Source: an uncultured Oscillospiraceae bacterium
GTDB lineage: Bacteria; Bacillota_A; Clostridia; Oscillospirales; Oscillospiraceae
Reading direction: 5' to 3'
Length of the DNA: 29,781 nt
Assembly: GCA_900769845.1 (NCBI GenBank)
Contig: CAAGIF010000238.1
Location: 1-29,781 of the forward strand
The translations under genes and the position numbers were made by a program. Under the pieces are notes generated by a model, which searched no databases, was not told where the DNA came from, and saw only the letters and a list, made by a program, of their open reading frames with translations. Of the stretch, positions 23,391 to 29,781 are shown piece by piece. The stretch's first letter is position 1, and each line of letters opens with the position of its first letter.

Positions 23391-26300
23391 ATGCTGAAAC
23401 GATGGATCGCACGGATGCTGGCGCTGACGCTATGTCTTGGAATGTTTCCCGCAACAGCTTTTGCAGAAGAAGGGCAGATTCCCGTGGAAACAACAGCGCA
23501 GGAGGAGCTGCCTGCGGAAACGGAAGCCCGCGAACAGGTGGCGGAAGAAACTCCGGAAACCGCGCCTGCAGATAACAAAGCGGCCGTGGGTCTGGCTACA
23601 GAACAGGTTATCGGTGGCGCTTGCGGCGAAAACGCAACCTGGGCTTTCGATGCCGAAAACGGCGTGCTGACCATCTCCGGTACGGGAGAGATGAAAAGCT
23701 ATGGCACCACCTCCGGCGCTCCCTGGTATTCCTATCGGGATTCCATAAAGACCCTTCGGATCGAGGATGGCATCACCACCATTGGCAAATATGCCTTCCT
23801 TGACTGTGCCAGTCTGACGGAGGTTAGCCTGCCAAAGGGGCTGATCACCCTGGACAACTATGCGTTTTACGGCTGCAGCAGCCTGCAATCCGTTACCATC
23901 CCCGCCGGTGTTACCGCCCTTAATGAGGGCGTGTTCGGAAAATGCACCGCGCTTTCTCAGATCAGTATGCATGACGGTATTGAAACCATTGGCGTCAGCG
24001 CTTTTGAATTTTGTGAAGCCTTGACAACTCTCACGCTTTCCGCGGGGATTACCACCATATCCAACTATGCGTTTTGCGGCTGCAAAAACCTGACCGAGAT
24101 CGTTTTGAACAACAAACTTGCCAGCCTCGGAGAAAATGCTTTTGCAGACTGCGTGAATCTCCGGGAAGTGATTCTGCCGGAGAGTGTTACCGCTATTGGA
24201 AAGGGCGCGTTTCATGACTGCAAGGCTTTGCGGGATATCCGAATTCCTGCCGGTGTGGCAGAATTGCATTATCTTGCCTTTGACGGCTGCGACAATCTGG
24301 AGACCATCTGGGTGGATGAACAGAACCTGCATTACAGCAGCGATGCTGCGGGCGTTCTGTTTGATAAGAATAAAACGGAACTGATGGTATATCCTTCCTC
24401 CATCAGCGGCCCATACACCATCCCCGCCAGCGTGACGGCGATTGGCCCCTATGCTTTTGTGGGCAATGTCAATCTGACAGGAATCGTGATACCGGAGGGC
24501 GTTACTCAAATTGGGGAGTGGGCGTTCAGCGGCTGCAGCAGCCTGCCCCAAATCAAGCTGCCTGCAGGCGTCACGAAAATCGGAAGCGCCGCTTTCCAGG
24601 GATGCAGCATAACGGAAATAGAAATCCCCCGCGGCGTTTCCAAATTGGAATGGATGGTGTTGGGCAACTGTGCCAATTTGGAGAAAGTGACCCTCCATGA
24701 GGGCCTTACCATTGTGGGTACGGAGGCTTTCCGCAAATGTGAAAAGCTGACAGAACTGGTCCTGCCCTCCACAGTTACCGATATTGAGATGCGGGCCTTC
24801 ATGTATTGCTCGAATCTGAAGGAAATCACCATTTCCGCGAAGATATCTCTCATCGAGCCGTATGCCTTCGAATACTGCCAGAAACTGGAGAAGATTATCT
24901 TTGCGGGCAATGCTCCGATTTTTGAGAAAAATGCCCTCTCTCCCGGCATGTACGGCAAAATGAGCGCCATTGCCTACTATCCCGTAGATAATGCCACATG
25001 GACGGATGAAGTCATGGAGGGACATTATGGCGTAAAGAAGTGGATCGCTTATCTGAAGGTGGATGAAAATTATCTTACCGGCGGTATCTGCGGCGAACAG
25101 GTGGAGTGGGGCATGAAAAAGGATGGCTCTCTGTACATTTTCGGCGAAGGCGCCATGGGAGAATACAGCCATGTGAATTTCCCCTGGCAGGATTATAAGG
25201 ATCAGATCACCTCTGTGACCGTTGCCAAGGGAGTTTCCACTGTCAGCGACTTTGCATTCTACGCCTGCGAGAACCTCCGGAAAGTGACACTTTCCGGCAC
25301 AGTCGGCTCCATCGGAAACGATGCGTTCAAGGATTGCGGGAAGCTGGAGGAAATCAGGATTCCCACAGGCATTACCGCAATTGGCGCTTATGCTTTCCAG
25401 GGCTGTGGCAGCCTGGGTCAGATCAACATCCCTGCCACTGTGACCCACATCGGTGAGCAGGCGTTCTCCCAGTGCGGCAGCCTGACCGGCATTTGGGTGG
25501 AGCAGGGAAACCCCGGTTACAGCAGCGATGACGCCGGCGCGCTGTTCAACAAAAATCAAACCAAGCTGCTGGTCTATCCCACCGGCAGTACCCTTATCAC
25601 ATATGCGATCCCCGGAACAGTTATGGAGATCGGGGAATACGCTTTCCGGGAAAATGCGTACCTAAAGAAGATTATCATTCCCAAGCGGGTTTCTTCCATT
25701 GGTAATTCTGCGTTTTTCAAGTGCAGCGCCCTCCGGGAGATCATTTTTGAAGGTAATGCCCCCCGGTTCGCAGAGCAGGCCTTCTATTCCGCTGCCCTCA
25801 CCTGCTATTATCTGGTAAACGACGGCACCTGGACAGATGCGGTTCGTCAAAATTACGGCGGAAGCGTCACATGGACGGTTTTGGACAACACCATCAATTT
25901 CGGTGTGATGGTTGACCTGGTCAAAAAGACCCAGGATCTCAGTATTGATATATCTGCCAAATTGCCGGACAGCCTGGCAAATAGCATTGGCGGTTTCTTC
26001 GAAGAGGAATATTCCGATGTAACCGTACACAGCGCGCTGGGAACGACGATAGCAACAAAGGGAAAGTTCTCCCTCCTGCAGAGCGATGCAGTCCGGCAGG
26101 ATATCCTTCTGGAAAGAGAAGGCTACCAGACCTACATCATTCCCAAGGCGGTATCCGCAAGCTTCCTCGCGGCCATGACGGACTATACAGAAGCTGATCA
26201 GAAGATATCCTATCCCTACACGGCCCACATGAAGCTGAAGGATACCTCCAATAAACCCTATATTTCCACGGTCTTTGGCAGAGAATCCAAAAGCAATCAG

Positions 26301-29300
26301 ATATATCGGGAGCTGCAGCGCGAGCAGCTGAACCTGGAGGAACGCACTTACCACGATATTATTATCACGGTTTCCGGCGCAGAGGGCAAGACTGTCAAAT
26401 ACTACCTTCAGCAGGACAGCAAACGGGTGATAGAAAGCGATACCGGCATATTTGCCAAGGTTGATCTGTATACACTCTTCGATTTCGGAAAAGATGTGTA
26501 TGCCTACGCGGTTGTGGATGGCGTTTCCGTCAAGCCTGTCAAGCTGTGTGTCGCCAAAATGGCTGCGCGCAGCCAGCATGTGGAAGATTTCCTGAAGAGC
26601 ACCTCCTTCTCTCTGATGGGCAAGGATGGTCAGGTCATCCAGATTCCGGAGCATTACCCCCTGGTCGGCGGCGGTAAAATCAGCCTGGAAGCCTTCAAAA
26701 GCCCCATTGGCATCAGTGTGGACGGATCGGATGTAAAGATATCCATTGGTGTGGATATTTTCAGCGGTGAAAAGGAAACGGATAAAGCCCTAGAAATCAA
26801 CTGGATGAAGTTCAAGAAGAATTTCGAAGCGCTGAATAAGGGTGTGAAGGATGCCGACGAGGCGCTGGAACGTTACCGCAATTTTGCAAAGCAGTATGAT
26901 ACCAAAAACAGCAAACCCCAAACAAAGCATAACTTTGACATTGCTTTCCTGGGATACATGGAGGGTACCATTGTCAACGGTGAACTGATACTCAAAGAAG
27001 TTCATGTGAATGTAAAGGGTAAATTTACCTTCCGGTATACCCAGCAGGGCGCGATCTGGGTGGTTCCTGCCTACTTCTATGTAGAGGCGGGCGCGGCCAT
27101 TGATCTGACGGTGGGCAAGGCACGGCTTATACCGGACAAGGACATTCCCATGGAGTGGAAAGTGGCGCTGGGCATCGCCCCGGAACTGAAGCTGGGTGGC
27201 GGCGCAGGTGTTAAGGGCGCGGTTTCCGGCGGTATCTGGGGAAGCGGATCTCTGCCCTACACCAATGACTTTGCCCAGCGGTATCACAAGCTGATGGTAT
27301 CCGGAAAGTTCGGCATTGAGGGTGAATTTTTCATCCTGAAGGGGGAACTGGATCTGCTGTCTGGTGACTACATGCTCTTTGAGAGTTACTACGGCGCAAA
27401 AACGGAATCCGAATCTTCCGTTTCCAAGGTCTATGCATCCTCCGGCGAGGAGCATGCTGCAACGGTTCTTTCCTGGGATTATGGGGATCAGACCTCTGCC
27501 TGGATGGGGCAGGTTTCTGGCATAGCGCCCCTTGCTGCGGCAGAAACCGGCGTTACCTTCCGTACTTTGCAGACCGGAATTTTCAGACAGTCCCAGCCCC
27601 AGATTGTAAGCTTCGGGGACGAACTGATCATGGTTTGGGTAGAAGATGATACTTCCCGGGATGCTTATAACAGAATGCGTCTTGTCTATTCTCTCTATGA
27701 TAAGGAAACCGACACCTGGAGTAAGCCCCAGGCTGTCTGTGACGATGGTCGCAATGACGGATATCCGTCATTGATTAGTGACGGGAAAACGGTTTATGTC
27801 GCATGGCAGAAGATTGCCAAGACTCTGACAGAGGCAGATTGCGCCGGCGTGGATGCGTTGCTGACCAACAGTGAGGTTTACCTGGCAAAGTTCGACACCG
27901 GGTCACGCAGTTTCCGGACCGCTCAGCAGCTGACAGACAACGATCTGTACGAATATGCCCTTACAGTGGCGATAGAAAACGGAAAGCCTGTGGTGTACTA
28001 CGCAAGCGTTGCCGGTTCACAGATGCATACCCCGGGTGCTCATACCCTCTGCCGCAATAACGGAACGGAAAAGGTTGCGGACTCCAAGCGGAATTACATT
28101 CTTACCATCGACGCGGCGAAGGGGCAGGTTTGCTATTGCATGGACACCGATGGGGATCTTAGCACTACATCCGATGTCACAGCCTATTCTGTTGTTTACA
28201 ACGCAACCACCAAATTCCAGAAAGAGGAAATGGACGGCGCCCACAGCTTTGCAGCCTACGGAGATTTGAACGGCCGCAATACGCTGTTTGTCAGCGACAT
28301 GACCAATATCTATTATATGCAAACCGGTCAGCGGCGGGCGGTGCTGGATGCCTCCAGGTCTATCACCGGTAATATCAATATTGTGAAGGGAAGCTCCGGA
28401 ACGCAGATTTTCTGGACGGAAACCGAGAACAATCATAATGCGCTGTATTCCGTTTCTTACGAAGACGGCGCCTGGACCAAGCCCGTGAAGATCAGCCGGC
28501 AAGATCAGACCCTCCGGGATGTGTGCGTAACGATTCTGGATGGAAAGGTCGTAGGTGTCTGCAATGGGGATGCTGAGGATGGCAGCGCAAGTCTGCAGTT
28601 CTTCACGGTAAACGATTTCTCGGATCTGGATGTTTCGCAGTATGTTCGCCTGGACGAAACCGCACTGATACCCGGTCGGAAGCACAGTGTCGAGTTGTTC
28701 CTGCGTAATCTGGGTACTTCGAAGATCAAAGATACGGTGTTCACAATCTCGGACGGTTTGAGCGCGAATCAGGTGGTGCATCAGATTCTGGATCTGCCGG
28801 CAGGCGGCGCGCAGTTTGTCACACTGTCCTATACTGTTCCCGAGAATTACGCCAACACCACCATGACAATTACGGCAGAGGCTTCCGGAATGCAGGAAGC
28901 AGATGCTACAAACAACACCGTTAGTGTTGAGATAGGCCTGCCGGATCTGGCTGTCCGGGAAAACGGCGTACATAGCTTTGCGGACGGCTATATTATTCAG
29001 GCCATGGTCGAAAATAACAGTCTGGTGAATGCCCGGGATGTGTCCCTTGCCATCAGTCTGGGTGAGGCGGAGAATACGCCTGTCTATATCCGGAAAATTG
29101 GCGCGGTGGAGCGGGATACCTACGCCAATGTACAGATCGCAGTTCCTGCGGACGAGCTGATCTTCGACGAGGCGGGGATTGCCAAGATTTATCTGCGCGT
29201 TTCCTGCAGCGTCGCAGATGCAGCGGATGGGGACAATACGGTTTGCGTGTTGATTTACAAACCGGAGCATTCCCATAATTATACAGCCCAGGTTGTCGCT

Positions 29301-29781
29301 CCCACTTGCGGGGAAACGGGCTACACCGTCTACACCTGCACCTGTGGCAGCAGCTATATCGCGGACGATGTTCCCGCTACCGGGAACCACAGTTATACGG
29401 ACGAACAGGATGCAATCTGCAATATCTGCGGATATATTCGGGAGGTAATACCCGTCCCCACCGAGCCCAAGCCTACCGAGCCCAAGCCGACAGAACCTGC
29501 TCCTACAGAGCCCGCTCCTACGGAACCCAAGCCCACCGAACCGGTGTGCAAGCATGATTGGCGGGAGGCTACTTGTAAAGCACCCAAAACCTGCAAGATC
29601 TGTGGCGAAAAGACCGGCAGATTTGCGCCCCACACCTATGATGATATCGTGGACGGCACATGTAATGTCTGTAATATCCACCGCGAGAATGTGGAAACCC
29701 GGCAGGTTGTCCATATGTTCCGTATGTACAATCCCAACACCGGCGAGCATTTCTACACCGGTTCCACTGTGGAACGGGACA
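23391..29781 (+). CDS. Giant secreted BspA-type leucine-rich-repeat surface protein (3' end outside window)
   Basis: The frame is open for at least 2130 residues and runs off the window. The signal peptide covers about 1-25 ('LALTLCLGMFPATAFAEE'). Two blocks of BspA/LRR_5 repeats follow (about 95-540 and 560-827), each opened by a capping segment with 'GGxCGE' and 'GTGEM'. They carry the typical 'IGxxAFxxCxxLxxVxIPxxVTxI' pattern. Residues ~830-1380 are an unassigned beta-rich region. At ~1390-1750 come propeller-like strands ('QPQIVSFGDELIMVWVEDD', 'YPSLISDGKTVYVAWQK'), then two CARDB-like domains (~1757-1960), Cys-pair motifs, a PTEPx linker (2023-2052), a 'KHDWREATC...PKTCKICG' motif and the start of a DUF5648-like module. 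It is probably exported to the cell surface, where LRR_5 proteins often bind host or neighbour cells; that role is inferred. Confidence 0.92.
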   Translation, partial: MLKRWIARMLALTLCLGMFPATAFAEEGQIPVETTAQEELPAETEAREQVAEETPETAPADNKAAVGLATEQVIGGACGENATWAFDAENGVLTISGTGEMKSYGTTSGAPWYSYRDSIKTLRIEDGITTIGKYAFLDCASLTEVSLPKGLITLDNYAFYGCSSLQSVTIPAGVTALNEGVFGKCTALSQISMHDGIETIGVSAFEFCEALTTLTLSAGITTISNYAFCGCKNLTEIVLNNKLASLGENAFADCVNLREVILPESVTAIGKGAFHDCKALRDIRIPAGVAELHYLAFDGCDNLETIWVDEQNLHYSSDAAGVLFDKNKTELMVYPSSISGPYTIPASVTAIGPYAFVGNVNLTGIVIPEGVTQIGEWAFSGCSSLPQIKLPAGVTKIGSAAFQGCSITEIEIPRGVSKLEWMVLGNCANLEKVTLHEGLTIVGTEAFRKCEKLTELVLPSTVTDIEMRAFMYCSNLKEITISAKISLIEPYAFEYCQKLEKIIFAGNAPIFEKNALSPGMYGKMSAIAYYPVDNATWTDEVMEGHYGVKKWIAYLKVDENYLTGGICGEQVEWGMKKDGSLYIFGEGAMGEYSHVNFPWQDYKDQITSVTVAKGVSTVSDFAFYACENLRKVTLSGTVGSIGNDAFKDCGKLEEIRIPTGITAIGAYAFQGCGSLGQINIPATVTHIGEQAFSQCGSLTGIWVEQGNPGYSSDDAGALFNKNQTKLLVYPTGSTLITYAIPGTVMEIGEYAFRENAYLKKIIIPKRVSSIGNSAFFKCSALREIIFEGNAPRFAEQAFYSAALTCYYLVNDGTWTDAVRQNYGGSVTWTVLDNTINFGVMVDLVKKTQDLSIDISAKLPDSLANSIGGFFEEEYSDVTVHSALGTTIATKGKFSLLQSDAVRQDILLEREGYQTYIIPKAVSASFLAAMTDYTEADQKISYPYTAHMKLKDTSNKPYISTVFGRESKSNQIYRELQREQLNLEERTYHDIIITVSGAEGKTVKYYLQQDSKRVIESDTGIFAKVDLYTLFDFGKDVYAYAVVDGVSVKPVKLCVAKMAARSQHVEDFLKSTSFSLMGKDGQVIQIPEHYPLVGGGKISLEAFKSPIGISVDGSDVKISIGVDIFSGEKETDKALEINWMKFKKNFEALNKGVKDADEALERYRNFAKQYDTKNSKPQTKHNFDIAFLGYMEGTIVNGELILKEVHVNVKGKFTFRYTQQGAIWVVPAYFYVEAGAAIDLTVGKARLIPDKDIPMEWKVALGIAPELKLGGGAGVKGAVSGGIWGSGSLPYTNDFAQRYHKLMVSGKFGIEGEFFILKGELDLLSGDYMLFESYYGAKTESESSVSKVYASSGEEHAATVLSWDYGDQTSAWMGQVSGIAPLAAAETGVTFRTLQTGIFRQSQPQIVSFGDELIMVWVEDDTSRDAYNRMRLVYSLYDKETDTWSKPQAVCDDGRNDGYPSLISDGKTVYVAWQKIAKTLTEADCAGVDALLTNSEVYLAKFDTGSRSFRTAQQLTDNDLYEYALTVAIENGKPVVYYASVAGSQMHTPGAHTLCRNNGTEKVADSKRNYILTIDAAKGQVCYCMDTDGDLSTTSDVTAYSVVYNATTKFQKEEMDGAHSFAAYGDLNGRNTLFVSDMTNIYYMQTGQRRAVLDASRSITGNINIVKGSSGTQIFWTETENNHNALYSVSYEDGAWTKPVKISRQDQTLRDVCVTILDGKVVGVCNGDAEDGSASLQFFTVNDFSDLDVSQYVRLDETALIPGRKHSVELFLRNLGTSKIKDTVFTISDGLSANQVVHQILDLPAGGAQFVTLSYTVPENYANTTMTITAEASGMQEADATNNTVSVEIGLPDLAVRENGVHSFADGYIIQAMVENNSLVNARDVSLAISLGEAENTPVYIRKIGAVERDTYANVQIAVPADELIFDEAGIAKIYLRVSCSVADAADGDNTVCVLIYKPEHSHNYTAQVVAPTCGETGYTVYTCTCGSSYIADDVPATGNHSYTDEQDAICNICGYIREVIPVPTEPKPTEPKPTEPAPTEPAPTEPKPTEPVCKHDWREATCKAPKTCKICGEKTGRFAPHTYDDIVDGTCNVCNIHRENVETRQVVHMFRMYNPNTGEHFYTGSTVERD
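29457..29546 (+). repeat. Six 15-nt coding units (PTEPK/PTEPA linker)
   Basis: Six successive five-residue units PTEP-x (x = K, K, A, A, K, V) form a proline-rich spacer before the C-terminal modules. Codons differ between units, so the array is not a fresh slippage product. Confidence 0.88.
29709..29761 (+). repeat. 53-nt exact copy of the module in the minus-strand fragment
   Basis: This is identical base for base to the reverse complement of 5915-5967, about 24 kb away and in opposite orientation. It encodes the core of the DUF5648-like module. Confidence 0.85.

Noticed and set aside
23430..25559. A 709-codon antisense open frame across the leucine-rich repeat gene
   Set aside because: It mirrors the repetitive LRR coding sequence and shows no independent features.
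1..29781. CRISPR arrays, tRNA or rRNA genes, toxin-antitoxin pairs, phage genes or known defence systems
   Set aside because: I found no regularly spaced direct repeats, cloverleaf-like sequences or signature genes on either strand by reading.

Overview
The window looks like a piece of a Gram-positive, endospore-lineage Clostridia chromosome, probably a gut Oscillospirales/Ruminococcaceae-type organism. The reasons are a full-length Spo0A, strong purine-rich ribosome binding sites, sigma-A type promoters with 17-bp spacers, very large secreted BspA-type and MBG-type surface proteins, and an amino-sugar catabolic cluster. Taxonomy is inferred from gene content only.

Layout. (1) 1-5743: the end of an ABC-transporter substrate-binding protein, then a tightly packed amino-sugar operon of a DUF4838/hexosaminidase-like glycosidase, a NagB-like deaminase/isomerase, NagA and a TauE/SafE permease. 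A terminator and a uridine-kinase-like P-loop kinase follow. (2) 5744-8243: a scarred region holding an orphan C-terminal fragment of a surface protein (minus), an unknown multi-pass membrane protein (plus), a Cys-rich lipoprotein (minus), two decayed copies of the 3' end of spo0A, and a 75-bp palindromic element. (3) 8244-12344: intact spo0A (minus), divergent from a pepF / M18 aminopeptidase pair. (4) 12445-21297: a 2920-residue secreted protein. (5) 21383-23115: a ClpX-like AAA+ ATPase (minus) with an unfamiliar N-terminal domain and a leader of about 300 nt rich in stem-loops. (6) 23292-29781: a second giant secreted protein (leucine-rich repeats, propeller-like region, CARDB-like domains, PTEP linker) that runs off the window.

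How it fits together. The nag cluster should release N-acetylhexosamines inside the cell from imported oligosaccharides and feed them, after phosphorylation by an enzyme not in the window, through NagA and the NagB-like protein to fructose-6-phosphate. The two peptidases form a housekeeping peptide-degradation pair. The giant proteins and the orphan fragment share a C-terminal module (YNPNTGEHFYTGS...GWEYxGxxW, DUF5648-like), suggesting a surface-protein family with a common attachment or recognition end.

The most unusual signals are the three successive spo0A 3' ends downstream of and including spo0A, which look like the scar of repeated integration at the end of a sporulation gene, and the ClpX-like protein with its long structured leader.
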